Of a DNA stretch of 64,000 bases, positions 30,723 through 39,620 are shown in pieces. Position 1 is the first letter of the stretch; each line of letters begins with the position of its first letter. The DNA is taken from the NCBI RefSeq assembly GCF_041529975.1, contig NZ_CP168030.1, forward strand, positions 1,426,001 to 1,490,000, written 5' to 3'. Position numbers and translations under genes: made by a program. This DNA is from Microbacterium maritypicum (GTDB taxonomy: Bacteria; Actinomycetota; Actinomycetes; Actinomycetales; Microbacteriaceae). The notes beneath the pieces were generated by a model. The model was given only the letters and a program-made list of their open reading frames with translations, did no database searches and was not told the origin of the DNA.

Positions 30723-32349
30723 GGGGAGCATCCGATCCGGGAGAGGGGAGGTCGATGACCCGGTCGCAGGCGTCGAGCAGCACGGGGGAGGTGGTGATCA
30801 CGATCACGGTCTCCTCGTGCGCGGCGAGGGCGTGGGCGATGTGCGCCTCGGTGAGGGCATCGACGGCCGAGGTCGGCTCGTCGAGCACCAGCACGTCGGC
30901 CTCCGCGTGCAGGGCGCGGGCGATCCCGATGCGCTGGCGCTGTCCGCCCGAGAGCCGTCGACCGGCCTCGCCGACCTGCGATTCCCAGCCGCCCACCTGC
31001 GCCACGGTGTCGTGCAGTGCTGCCATCTCGATGAACGGCGGATGCGCGGGTCCGTCCGCCCCGTGGCCGCGCACGGCCTCGCGCAGAGACCCGCTCACGA
31101 TCGTCTGCTCGTGTGGCGGGGCGACGACCCGACGGCGGTAGTCGACGGGGTCGAGGGTGGTCAGATCACGGAGTCCGCCGTCGACGGCGACCGACACCAG
31201 CCCGGGCTCGGCGCGCGAGCGCAGCCCGAGCAGGCGGGAGAGCGCGCGGGCCGCGTCGCTGTCGGCGGGACGGATGCCGAGCACCTCACGCTCGCGCACC
31301 TCCACGAGCGGGGATCCCGAGCCGGCGCGGAAAGCCAGCACGACATCGCCGGCCGGCTCTGTCGGGGAAGACGCGGCGGGCGGGTCGAGCAGGTCTTCGG
31401 CGTCGATCACCTCCGCGAGCCGCTTGGCCGAGGCGAGCTTGTGGATCCAGTTGCTGGGGAACGAGCCCGCGTACGCGAGATACCCGCTGATGAACTGGGC
31501 GAGTCCGAGCACGGCCACCAGTTCGCCGATGCTGATGCGGCCCTCTGCCGCGAACCACGCAGACATGCCCGCGAGGGCGGTCGTCGCGACCGCGGCCAGG
31601 GTGCCGCTCACCGCTTCGTAGGCGGCGAGGGACCGGCCAGCAGCTGTCGCGGCCCGGCGGGAGGTGTCGCTCGCCGCGATGTACCGCCGCACGGCCTCCT
31701 CGCGCGCACCGATTCCCACGAGCACCCGGAAGCCGCTCATGAAGTCGGCCGCGACCGCCCCGGCCTCGGTCGCGGCGTGCTGCTCGGCGAAGCCGCGACG
31801 CTCCAACGGGCGCGAGACCACCTGCATCACGAACATCATCGCGATGGTCGAGCCGAACACCACGAGCGTCGCGACGGGCGAGATCACGAGCATCGCGAGA
31901 CCTGCCCCGATGATCGCGGCGATCGTCGAGCACTGCTGCGCGACCGACCAGGCGACTCCGGCCACGCGGTAGGTGTCGGAAGTGACGAACGTGAGTGCTT
32001 CGCCCGGAGTGACCGCGCGACGGGAGAGCCGGGGGCGCAGCATCCGCGACAGGGCGAGGTGGCGCAGCGCCTGCTCGCCGTAGCCGTAGATCGAGACCAT
32101 GAGTCGGGATGCCGCCTGGTAGCTCGCGGTCAACACGAGGAACGTGCCGACCAGCACGCCGAGCCAGAGCACGAGGGCTGCGGGGTCGGCGGGCAGCACG
32201 GCGCGGTCGATCGTCGCCCCGATGAGGACCGGGATGGTCGCCTCGGCGAGGGAGTGCACGATGAGCAGCGCGGTGGCCCCGGCGAGGGCGATGCCGCGCC
32301 CATCGGACTTCAGCGCGATCCCGAACAGCCTTCGCGGAGTGGACGTCAT
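30715..32349 (-). CDS. ABC transporter TMD-NBD subunit, degenerate Walker A, intact signature
   Basis: A 544-aa half-transporter with a six-TM N-terminal domain and a shortened NBD. The Walker A region reads LGIRPADSDAARALSRLLGL (about 357-376) with no GK[ST], so this NBD probably cannot bind ATP normally. LSGGQRQRIGIARAL (466-480) and Walker B VLVLDEPTSAVD are intact, and the H-loop His is replaced (VIVITTS). It complements the partner: partner Walker A plus this LSGGQ make one competent ATP site. Gene overlaps on both sides show operon coupling. Confidence 0.87.
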   Translation of the reverse strand: MTSTPRRLFGIALKSDGRGIALAGATALLIVHSLAEATIPVLIGATIDRAVLPADPAALVLWLGVLVGTFLVLTASYQAASRLMVSIYGYGEQALRHLALSRMLRPRLSRRAVTPGEALTFVTSDTYRVAGVAWSVAQQCSTIAAIIGAGLAMLVISPVATLVVFGSTIAMMFVMQVVSRPLERRGFAEQHAATEAGAVAADFMSGFRVLVGIGAREEAVRRYIAASDTSRRAATAAGRSLAAYEAVSGTLAAVATTALAGMSAWFAAEGRISIGELVAVLGLAQFISGYLAYAGSFPSNWIHKLASAKRLAEVIDAEDLLDPPAASSPTEPAGDVVLAFRAGSGSPLVEVREREVLGIRPADSDAARALSRLLGLRSRAEPGLVSVAVDGGLRDLTTLDPVDYRRRVVAPPHEQTIVSGSLREAVRGHGADGPAHPPFIEMAALHDTVAQVGGWESQVGEAGRRLSGGQRQRIGIARALHAEADVLVLDEPTSAVDALTEAHIAHALAAHEETVIVITTSPVLLDACDRVIDLPSPGSDAPHE

Positions 32350-33134
32350 GGCGTCCGCCGTCCGAGCGGCAGCACCAGCGGCGTTCCCGACACCGGGTCC
32401 GTGATGACCTTGCAGGGCAGGTCGTACACGGCCTGGACGAGCTCGGCGGTGATGATCTCCCGCGGGTCGCCCTGCGCCACGATGGCGCCGTCGCGCATCG
32501 CCACGAGGTGCGTCGCGTAGCGGGCGGCATGGTTGAGGTCGTGCAGCACGGCGACGAGCGTCGTGCCGTCGCGGTGCAGGTCGGCGAACAGCTCCATCAG
32601 GTCGATCTGGTGCGCGATGTCGAGGAACGTCGTCGGCTCGTCGAGCAGCAGGTGCTTCGTCTGCTGGGCGAGGGCCATCGCCACCCAGACCCGCTGCCGC
32701 TGCCCGCCCGAGAGCTCATCGACCAGGCGTCGCGACAGGTCGGTGACCCCGGTCGCGGCCATCGCCTCGGACACTGCGCGCTCGTCGGCGCTGCTCCAGG
32801 TGCGCATGGCGCTCTGGTGGGGGAACCGACCGCGGCCCACGAGGTCGGCGACGGTGATGCCGTCGGGGGCGATGGACGACTGCGGCAGCAGGCCGAGCTT
32901 GCGGGCGGCCTCCTTCGGCTTGAGCGAGCGCAGCTCATCGCCGTCGAGGAGCACCGCGCCGGTCGTCGGGCGCAGCAGGCGGGCGAACCCGCGCAGCAGG
33001 GTCGACTTTCCGCACGCGTTCGGTCCGATGATGATCGTGAAAGAGCCGTCGGGGACCTCGAGCGACAGGTCGGAGATGATGGGGGTCTCTCCGTAGCCCA
33101 GCGTGATGTCGCGGGCCAGCAGCGAAGCGGTCAT
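32346..33134 (-). CDS. Ferric-siderophore ABC transporter ATPase (FepC-like)
   Basis: A 262-aa ATPase: Walker A GPNACGKST (about 37-45), signature LSGGQRQRVWVAMALAQ, Walker B HLLLDEPTTFLD, D- and H-loops (AVLHDLNHA). Typical FepC/FhuC length and sequence. AAAGGA precedes ATG 33134. It partners the two FecCD permeases and the binding protein upstream; ATGA overlap with the exporter-fold subunit downstream. Confidence 0.92.
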   Translation of the reverse strand: MTASLLARDITLGYGETPIISDLSLEVPDGSFTIIIGPNACGKSTLLRGFARLLRPTTGAVLLDGDELRSLKPKEAARKLGLLPQSSIAPDGITVADLVGRGRFPHQSAMRTWSSADERAVSEAMAATGVTDLSRRLVDELSGGQRQRVWVAMALAQQTKHLLLDEPTTFLDIAHQIDLMELFADLHRDGTTLVAVLHDLNHAARYATHLVAMRDGAIVAQGDPREIITAELVQAVYDLPCKVITDPVSGTPLVLPLGRRTP

Positions 33135-33145
33135 GGGTGTTCCTT

Positions 33146-34249
33146 TCAGGTGCGGCGCACGTACTGGGCGGCCAGCAGCCAGGCGAGATAGATGCCGCCG
33201 ACCGAGACCGTCACCACGCCGACCGGTACGGCGACGAGCTGGGCGACGGCATCCGACACCACGACGAGGGCGGCGCCGGTCAGCATCACGGGCACCGTGC
33301 CCATCGGGGTGTTCGAGCGGGTGAGTCGCTGCGAGATCTGCGGGGCCGCGAGGGCGATGAACGAGATGGGTCCGGCGGCGGCGGTGACGAGGGCGACCAG
33401 GGCCACACCGAAGACCATGGCCGCGAGGCGGGTGCGCCCCGGACTGATGCCGAGCGCGGTGGCTGCGTCGTCGCCCATCTCCAGCACCGGCAGCGTGCGG
33501 GCGAGCGGGAGGGAGAGCACGGTGACGATCGCGAACACGATCGTCGCGGGGATCAGCTGGTCGAAGCCGAGCGAGGCGAGCGAGCCCGCGCCCCAGGTCG
33601 CGGCCATCATCGCCTTCTCGACGCTGACCGAGATGAGGATCCACGAGGTGAGCGACCCGAGCCCTGCCGAGACGCCGATGCCGACGATGATCAGGCGGAA
33701 CGACGACATGGTGTTCTTGTTGGCCAGCACGTAGACGAGCAGCGCGGTGAGCAGACCGCCGACGAGGGCTCCCGCCGCCTTGAACATGTAGGTGTTCAGC
33801 TCGAGCACGATCATCACGAGCGTCACGCCGAACTGGGCTCCGATCCCGAAGCCGATGATGTCGGGGGAGCCGAGCGGGTTGCGCGTGAGGGACTGGAAGA
33901 TCCCGCCGGCGAGGGCCAGCGCTGCTCCGCACAGCACCGCGAAGAGCACGCGCGGTAGACGCCACTCGAAGACCACCTGGCGGATGTCGGGGTCGGATGC
34001 CGGATCGACGATGGCGCGCAGGACCGCAGGGAAATCGACCTCGTAGGCGCCGATGGTCATCGAGGCCAGGCCGGTTCCGACGATGACGATGATGAGCACG
34101 ACGCTGACGACGACGGAGCGCACGGGGATGAGACCGGCGAGGCGCGCGGTCTCGATCCGGATCAGGCGGCGCCCGTGATCGACCGGGGCGAACTCGGTGT
34201 GCGAAGAGTCGATGGTGGGCAGGGCGACGGGCTTCTGGTCGATGCTCAC
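33146..34249 (-). CDS. Iron-siderophore permease, FecCD family (FepG-like)
   Basis: A 367-aa BtuC-fold permease. After a hydrophilic N-terminus (~40 aa) come about ten TM helices with family motifs WRLPRVLFAVLCGAALALAG, QSLTRNPLGSPDIIGFGIGA and GPISFIALAAPQISQRL. Overlaps the second permease by ATGA; the two form the importer channel. Confidence 0.92.
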   Translation of the reverse strand: MSIDQKPVALPTIDSSHTEFAPVDHGRRLIRIETARLAGLIPVRSVVVSVVLIIVIVGTGLASMTIGAYEVDFPAVLRAIVDPASDPDIRQVVFEWRLPRVLFAVLCGAALALAGGIFQSLTRNPLGSPDIIGFGIGAQFGVTLVMIVLELNTYMFKAAGALVGGLLTALLVYVLANKNTMSSFRLIIVGIGVSAGLGSLTSWILISVSVEKAMMAATWGAGSLASLGFDQLIPATIVFAIVTVLSLPLARTLPVLEMGDDAATALGISPGRTRLAAMVFGVALVALVTAAAGPISFIALAAPQISQRLTRSNTPMGTVPVMLTGAALVVVSDAVAQLVAVPVGVVTVSVGGIYLAWLLAAQYVRRT

Positions 34250-35331
34250 AGTCCGCTCACCCGCTTCCGGCGCACGAGGATGATCAGGATCGGGGCTCCG
34301 AGCAGAGCGGTCACGATCCCGACGCGCATCTCCCCGTTGGGGAGCACGATGCGGCCGAGGATGTCGGCGAACAGCAGGAACGCCGAGCCGATGACCATCG
34401 AGTACGTCAGCACCCAGCGTTGATCGGGTCCGGTGAACCAGCGGACGACGTGCGGGATCATGAGCCCGACGAAAGCGATGGGGCCGGCGGCGGCGACGCT
34501 GGTTCCCGCCAGCAGGGTGACGGCGATGATGACGAGGATCCGCGTCACGCGCACGCGTGCGCCGAGCGCCTGCGCGAGGTCATCGCCCAGGGCGAGGGCG
34601 TTCAGCGAGCGCGCGCACAGCAGTCCGATCAGCAGACCGATCGCGATCAGTGGCGCCGCCCACGCGAGCTGGTCGAGGGTGCGTCCGCCGATCGAGCCGA
34701 CACCCCAGAACCGCATGACCTGGAGGGTGCCGAGGTCGCGCAGCACGATCGCGGTGGTGAATCCGGTGAAGGCCGCGCCCAGGGCGACCCCGGCGAGGGT
34801 GAGCTTCATGGGGGTCGCGCCCGATGCCCCGAACGAGCCGAGCACGTAGACGAGCACGGTCAGGACGAAGGCGCCGGCGAGGGCGAACGGCACGTAGGCG
34901 CCGGGTGCCGTCAGGCCGAGCACGCCGACCGCGAAGGTGACGGCGAAGGAGGCACCGGCGTTGACTCCGAGGATGCCGGGGTCGGCCAGCGGGTTGCGGG
35001 TGAAGGCCTGGATGAGTCCGCCGCACACGGCGAGGGCGGCACCGACGACGATGCCGAGCAGCGTGCGCGGCACCCGCAGTTCCATGACCATCAGGTGCAG
35101 CGGGTTCTCGTCGTCGTAGGAGAAGAGGGACTGCAGCACGGTGAGGGGAGCGATCGCGCGGCTGCCGATCGCGAGCGAGGCGACGACGGCGACCACCAGC
35201 ACCACGGTGGAGACGATGAGCCCCAGCAGCAGCGTCCCGTTGCGGTGCGGGGAGTCGTCGCTGCGACTCCCCGCACCTGTGTTCGAGACGTCCGTGTCGT
35301 CTTGCGTCGCCAGGGACATCTCGCGGGTCAC
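34246..35331 (-). CDS. Iron-siderophore permease, FecCD family (FepD-like)
   Basis: A 361-aa BtuC-fold permease: LRVPRTLLGIVVGAALAVCG, QAFTRNPLADPGILGVNAGA and GPIAFVGLMIPHVVRWF. GTG 35331 overlaps the stop of the binding-protein gene (GTGA). Heterodimer partner of the other FecCD protein. Confidence 0.92.
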   Translation of the reverse strand: MTREMSLATQDDTDVSNTGAGSRSDDSPHRNGTLLLGLIVSTVVLVVAVVASLAIGSRAIAPLTVLQSLFSYDDENPLHLMVMELRVPRTLLGIVVGAALAVCGGLIQAFTRNPLADPGILGVNAGASFAVTFAVGVLGLTAPGAYVPFALAGAFVLTVLVYVLGSFGASGATPMKLTLAGVALGAAFTGFTTAIVLRDLGTLQVMRFWGVGSIGGRTLDQLAWAAPLIAIGLLIGLLCARSLNALALGDDLAQALGARVRVTRILVIIAVTLLAGTSVAAAGPIAFVGLMIPHVVRWFTGPDQRWVLTYSMVIGSAFLLFADILGRIVLPNGEMRVGIVTALLGAPILIILVRRKRVSGL

Positions 35332-36395
35332 TTCCCGTCGATGGTCGGCTCGCCCTGCAGTGCGGCTGCGAGGTCGTCGACGTACTTCGGGAGGATGTAC
35401 TTCAGCGACAGCACGGTCGGTGCGCTGATCGCGGAGGCCTCGGCGTCGTTCGCGTAGATCACGTACGACCCGGCGGCGATCGGCTCCCAGCGGGAGACGA
35501 CCTTGTTCTCGACCGTGTACTTCCCCTCATCCGCGCTGCCGCCCCAGGCCGCGAACAGGTCGGCCTGCACGTCGTAGAGGTTCTCGAGGCTGACTCCGGT
35601 GTACCAGTTGTCGCCCTCGGCGCTCGCGAGGAAGCTGTCCATCGCCGAGGTGGAGGTGAAGCCCAGCGCCTCGGTGATGCGCACTCGCGGGTCGTACTCG
35701 AGGTAGACGCCGAGGTCGGTGCCGCCCTCGTTCAGGGTCAGGCCCCAGACGAAGGTCTTGTCCTGGAACTCGGGGTGCTCTCCGGAGAGGGTGGTGATCT
35801 GCTCCTCGGTCTCGGCGATCAGCTCCTCGGCCTTCGTCTCCTCCGACAGGGCCTTGCCGACCGTGCGGGTCATGCCCTCCCAGGTGCCCGGGTTCCACGG
35901 ACCCTCGATGTACGGCACCGTCGGAGCGATCTCGCTCAGGCGCTCGTACTCGATGTCGGTGACGCCCGAGTAGAGGCTCAGGATCAGGTCGGGCTTGAGC
36001 TCCTTGATGGCCTCGTAGTTCGGGCCGTCCTCGACGAAGGGGATGATCTCAGGGGTCTCGCCGTATTCCTCGGTGACGTAGTCCTCGAACCAGGGCTGGT
36101 AGCCGCTCTCGTCGGCGCCCCAGACCTCTTCGATGCCGACCGGGTTGGTGCCGAGGGCCGCGACGATGTCGGGCGTCATCCAGCCGAGGGCGACCACGCG
36201 CTGGGGCTTCTCGGGGATCACGGTCTTCCCGTGGCCGTGCTCGATGACCACCCCGTCGACGGCGGCCGACGTGGGTGTGGATCCGGCGGCTTCACCGGAT
36301 GCCGTGCACCCTGCCAGGGTGAGCGCGGCGGCGATGGCCGCGGCGACGAGGGCCGAGCCTCGGCGGATCTTCGGGCGCGCAGAAGCGTGCGACAT
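35328..36395 (-). CDS. Iron-siderophore binding lipoprotein (FepB-like)
   Basis: A 355-aa class III solute-binding protein. Signal peptide with lipobox LAGC (Cys about residue 29) anchors it outside the membrane; QRVVALGWMTPDIVAALG and LKPDLILSLYSG are typical of iron-siderophore binders. It is the first gene of the uptake operon. Upstream lie an iron box (36448-36466) and two AraC-type direct repeats, so it should be repressed by iron through a DtxR/IdeR protein and activated by the AraC regulator. Confidence 0.92.
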   Translation of the reverse strand: MSHASARPKIRRGSALVAAAIAAALTLAGCTASGEAAGSTPTSAAVDGVVIEHGHGKTVIPEKPQRVVALGWMTPDIVAALGTNPVGIEEVWGADESGYQPWFEDYVTEEYGETPEIIPFVEDGPNYEAIKELKPDLILSLYSGVTDIEYERLSEIAPTVPYIEGPWNPGTWEGMTRTVGKALSEETKAEELIAETEEQITTLSGEHPEFQDKTFVWGLTLNEGGTDLGVYLEYDPRVRITEALGFTSTSAMDSFLASAEGDNWYTGVSLENLYDVQADLFAAWGGSADEGKYTVENKVVSRWEPIAAGSYVIYANDAEASAISAPTVLSLKYILPKYVDDLAAALQGEPTIDGK

Positions 36396-36447
36396 GGTTC
36401 TCCTTCGGGAAGGGGGGAGGGGTGTGCCGCGTCGACGCGGCGAGAAG

Positions 36448-36466
36448 TTAGGTAAGCATGCCCTAA
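36448..36466. promoter_or_regulatory. DtxR/IdeR iron box
   Basis: TTAGGTAAGCATGCCCTAA matches the 19-bp consensus TTAGGTTAGGCTAACCTAA at 14 of 19 positions, including both TTAGG/CCTAA ends. It lies 53 bp upstream of the binding-protein gene. Confidence 0.85.
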
Positions 36467-36500
36467 CAGAACGATGTTAGAACGCGGATGGCTCGCTCAG

Positions 36501-36538
36501 TGTCGCGGGAGCGACGACTTGTGTCGCGGAACCGACAA
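36501..36538. promoter_or_regulatory. Tandem direct repeats, AraC-type binding site
   Basis: TGTCGCGGGAGCGACGA (36501-36517) and TGTCGCGGAACCGACAA (36522-36538) are direct repeats with 21-bp period, two helical turns. They sit upstream of the iron box and just downstream of the AraC-family gene. Confidence 0.75.
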
Positions 36539-36563
36539 TGGCGGTCGGAACAACCGTGGGCGG

Positions 36564-37406
36564 TCAGCGCCAGTACAGCTGATGGGCGGTGTCGGCCTGC
36601 ACGCGCGCGACGTGCTGGCGGGGGGTGATTCCGAACCGCTCCTTGAAGGCGGCGGAGAATGCGCTCGTGGTCGCGTAGCCGCAGCGGTGCGCGGCGGCGC
36701 CGATGGGTGTGCCGTCCACGATCAGGCGCGCGCCCAGCGTCATCCGGACTCCCGTGCGCCACCGGCCGAAGCTCATGCCGACGTCGTTCTGGAAGATGCG
36801 CAGGACCGTGCGCTCGTGGAGTCCGTGCGCGAGGAACAGCTCGACGGAACCTCGCGGATCGCCGGGGTCGGCGAGTACCGCCTGCACCAGCGGGGCGACC
36901 CGTTTGTCGGTGGGCATCGGCACCTCGCCCCACTCGCTCGCGGCCTCGGGCAGCGGCTGCTGCAGCATCTCGATCAGCACCGACTGGATGCGCACGCGCA
37001 AGTCGGTGGGCATGTCGTTGATGCCGAGGTGGAGCAGCATCTCCTGCACCGCCCGCGGCACCAGAACTCGGGTGATCTGGTCGACCGGAGCGAGCAGGGC
37101 CGTATCCGGGATGTAGGTGTAGCAGCCGATCGAGTCGGGCTCGTGATGGGCGGTGTGCGGGGTGTTCGCGGGGATCCACACGCCCTGCCCCGGGGCCAGG
37201 CGCCACCGCGCGTCCTGCAGGTGCACCCAGACCGTGCCGCGGTAGCACCAGGCGAGCATCGGGTCGGCGTGGCTGTGCGGAGGGGAGAGCGGGCGGGCGC
37301 CGGTGTCCTCCCCGGTGACGACGCCCGTGCCCATCAAGTACGGCTCGGCCACCGTCGACGGGAACGAGGGGCTCGCCGCCCAGTCGTCCTGCCGGAATGA
37401 GTTCAT
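36564..37406 (-). CDS. AraC-family transcriptional regulator
   Basis: A 280-aa protein: N-terminal cupin-like sensor (about 20-110: PPHSHADPMLAWCYRGTVWV, GVWIPANTPHTAHH) and C-terminal double HTH (about 180-280, ending GYATTSAFSAAFKERFGITP). The real start is ATG 37406. It lies upstream of the siderophore operon in the same direction with paired 21-bp-spaced repeats in between, so it is most likely a siderophore-responsive activator of that operon. Confidence 0.88.
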   Translation of the reverse strand: MNSFRQDDWAASPSFPSTVAEPYLMGTGVVTGEDTGARPLSPPHSHADPMLAWCYRGTVWVHLQDARWRLAPGQGVWIPANTPHTAHHEPDSIGCYTYIPDTALLAPVDQITRVLVPRAVQEMLLHLGINDMPTDLRVRIQSVLIEMLQQPLPEAASEWGEVPMPTDKRVAPLVQAVLADPGDPRGSVELFLAHGLHERTVLRIFQNDVGMSFGRWRTGVRMTLGARLIVDGTPIGAAAHRCGYATTSAFSAAFKERFGITPRQHVARVQADTAHQLYWR

Positions 37407-37511
37407 CGTGCTCCGCGTGAGGGCCGCGTGCGCTGCCGTGGAGTGGATGCTGCGCGGCTCGTCGTACCCCGCAATGCTAGCCGGGCTGCAGCGGGAGGCT
37501 GCGTGAGGCCC

Positions 37512-37517
37512 GATGAT
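37512..37517 (+). promoter_or_regulatory. Possible -10 box of leaderless arfB transcript
   Basis: GATGAT, 6 nt, ATG 37524. The intervening GGAG is too close to the ATG for a normal ribosome binding site. Confidence 0.45.
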
Positions 37518-37523
37518 GGAGAC

Positions 37524-37964
37524 ATGCCTTCCGCCCATCGCCCCGGTCTGCGGGTCTCGTCGGGTCTCACGATCCCCGAGGCCGAGCTGTCGTGGCGCTT
37601 CTCGCGGTCGTCGGGTCCGGGAGGGCAGGGCGTGAACACCGCCGACTCGCGTGCGGAACTCGTCTGGGACGCGGCGAACTCCACTGCGCTCACGCCGTAT
37701 CAGCGCGAGCGGCTCCTCGATCGGCTCAGCGGCCGTCTGGTCGACGGGGTGCTGACGATCGCGGCATCCGAGCATCGCGCGCAGTTGCGCAACCGCGACG
37801 CCGCGCGCGACCGGCTGGTCGCGCTGGTAGCCGAGGCGCTGCGCCCGCCGGCGCCCCCGCGTCGTGCGACGAAGCCCAGTCGCGGGTCGAAGGAGCGTCG
37901 GCTCAAGGCCAAGCAGCGACGGACGGACGTCAAGAGTCTGCGCCGCCGGCCTCGCGAGGATTGA
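37524..37964 (+). CDS. arfB: Alternative ribosome-rescue factor ArfB (RF-1 domain peptidyl-tRNA hydrolase)
   Basis: A 146-aa protein with the catalytic GGQ loop in SRSSGPGGQGVNTADSRAEL (about 28-47) and a basic C-terminal tail (KERRLKAKQRRTDVKSLRRR) that enters the empty mRNA channel of stalled ribosomes. Length and architecture match ArfB/YaeJ rather than full release factors. A housekeeping gene beside accessory genes. Confidence 0.92.
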   Translation: MPSAHRPGLRVSSGLTIPEAELSWRFSRSSGPGGQGVNTADSRAELVWDAANSTALTPYQRERLLDRLSGRLVDGVLTIAASEHRAQLRNRDAARDRLVALVAEALRPPAPPRRATKPSRGSKERRLKAKQRRTDVKSLRRRPRED

Positions 37965-37987
37965 GTCCGCGCGGCAGCCAGCTCCCG

Positions 37988-38287
37988 ATGCCGTCGAGCA
38001 GCGCGTATGTGCTGGCCGGCGAGCTCGGGCGTGCGGCCGGAGATCATGCCGCGGCCTTCGCCCGCTACGAGGAGATCATGCGCCCCTACGTCGCGACTGC
38101 CCACACGCTGGCACCCGGTGGTGTGGACGGCTTCCTTCCGCGCGGTCGATTCATGCTCCGGATGCGGGTGTTCACCGCTCGGCTCATGCACCACTGGCCG
38201 ATGCGACAGATCGTCGCGCGGATGCTCGACAAGTCCGAGGCGATCGAGCTCGCGGACTACGCCTCGACCTCGGTCACTGTCGCCTGA
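37988..38287 (+). pseudogene. Truncated FAD-dependent monooxygenase, C-terminal remnant
   Basis: About 99 codons read as the C-terminal end of a PHBH-fold FAD monooxygenase: AYVLAGELGRAAGDHAAAFA, RYEEIMRPYVATA, then a terminal helix rich in Arg/Met. The FAD-binding N-terminus and the central domain are missing. The sequence upstream is ArfB, which it follows by 23 bp. The remaining part could not form an active enzyme. It ends overlapping the Fic stop by 14 bp. Confidence 0.75.
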
Positions 38288-39590
38288 TCGCGGTCTCGTC
38301 GCCGTCGATCGGCTCCGCGCGCAGTGGGCCGAGGCGGTCGACCTCCGGAAGGGGCGGCCCTGATCTCGGAGCCCGCGCCGCCGTATCGGCCCCGCCGACG
38401 CGGTTGCTGCGTTCGGTGAGCGCGACGAGGGCCAGGTGGCGATCGGCGGTCCAGCACACGAGCCGTCCGCGCTGGTCCTTGGTGCGGGACAGGATGTCTG
38501 CGTCGGCCAGCAGCGTGAGGGCTCGATGGGCGGCCGTGGTCGAGACGCCGTGGCGCTCGGCGACCGAATCGAGCGTCAGGACCGGCTCGGCCGCAAGGTG
38601 CTCCAGGATGCGGAGGGCCACGGAGTCGCGTCTCGGCACGGCAGGCGCGAGGCCTTGCGCGCGGCGGTAGGCGATGAAGTCGGCGTTGATCTGCGCGTCC
38701 AATGAGGCGATGTCATCGGCGAGGTGCACGGCGTTCGTGGCAGCGATCTCGGTCGCCCTCGCGAAGCCGAGCACCCATTCGTCGAGGCGCGGAGGCTCCG
38801 CTCGGAAGGCCGAGAGCCCGGCGATGTATGAATCCGTATCGCCGGCGAAGACGGTACTGATCGGGATCAGTGCATGGCGCACGGCATCCGCACGTCGCAG
38901 TACCGTGTGGATGAGCGCCCGCCCGGTGCGCCCGTTGCCGTCGATGAAAGGGTGGATCGTCTCGAACTGGGCATGGGCGATGGCGGCACGGACCACGGCA
39001 TTTCCTGAGGTCTCGGTGAGGAATCCGGCAAGGTCGGACACCAGTCGTTCCACCTCGGACTCGGGCGGGGGGATGAACTCGGCGCGCAGGGGGCTCCACC
39101 CGGCTCCCCCGACCCAGTTCTGCTCCGTCCGGAGCCCGCGCTCGAGGGAAGGCTCGATCACGTGTTGCAGATCCTCGATGTCGGAGACGCTGATGACGTG
39201 ACGGTGATCTGCGAGCGTGTCGATCGCGTCTTCGGTTGCGCGGACGTTGGCGATCACGTCGAGCGCGACGCGGGGACCGTGATGGAGGAGCTCGGCCACC
39301 GCGAGGCGCTTGGGTGTGATGCGGTTGCCTTCGATCCATGATGACGAGATGCTCTCCGACCGGATGAGCAGGTGGTTCAGATAGGAGGATCGGGAGCCGA
39401 TGCGCTCGTCGGCACGCGCGAGTACGGTGAGGGCGTCTTCCGCAGCGGCCTGGGCGTCGGGGCCGATCGGAGGGAGTGCAGACCCGAGTTCATCGGGGAT
39501 GTAGGCGCGGTAGCGTCCGGCCGCGCGGTCGCGTCGGCTCAGCTGACCGTACCCGGTCGGGTTCCACAAGCGTTCGACGAAACGTGCCAT
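38274..39590 (-). CDS. Fic-domain protein with C-terminal winged helix
   Basis: A 438-aa class II Fic protein. The AMP-transfer motif HPFIDGNGRTGR (213-224) is intact. An inhibitory helix motif SSSWIEGN (82-89) precedes the Fic core and would block ATP binding until released. Residues about 340-395 form a winged helix (LTLDSVAERHGVSTTAAHRAL). The N-terminal Fic_N region (1-75) is present. The protein should AMPylate a target or itself. GGAGGC precedes ATG 39590. The HTH and the adjacent 35-bp palindrome suggest autoregulation. No antitoxin gene is adjacent. Confidence 0.88.
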   Translation of the reverse strand: MARFVERLWNPTGYGQLSRRDRAAGRYRAYIPDELGSALPPIGPDAQAAAEDALTVLARADERIGSRSSYLNHLLIRSESISSSWIEGNRITPKRLAVAELLHHGPRVALDVIANVRATEDAIDTLADHRHVISVSDIEDLQHVIEPSLERGLRTEQNWVGGAGWSPLRAEFIPPPESEVERLVSDLAGFLTETSGNAVVRAAIAHAQFETIHPFIDGNGRTGRALIHTVLRRADAVRHALIPISTVFAGDTDSYIAGLSAFRAEPPRLDEWVLGFARATEIAATNAVHLADDIASLDAQINADFIAYRRAQGLAPAVPRRDSVALRILEHLAAEPVLTLDSVAERHGVSTTAAHRALTLLADADILSRTKDQRGRLVCWTADRHLALVALTERSNRVGGADTAARAPRSGPPLPEVDRLGPLRAEPIDGDETAIRRQ

Positions 39591-39620
39591 GGTCGCCTCC
39601 TAACGTGGGCGACCGTGTCG

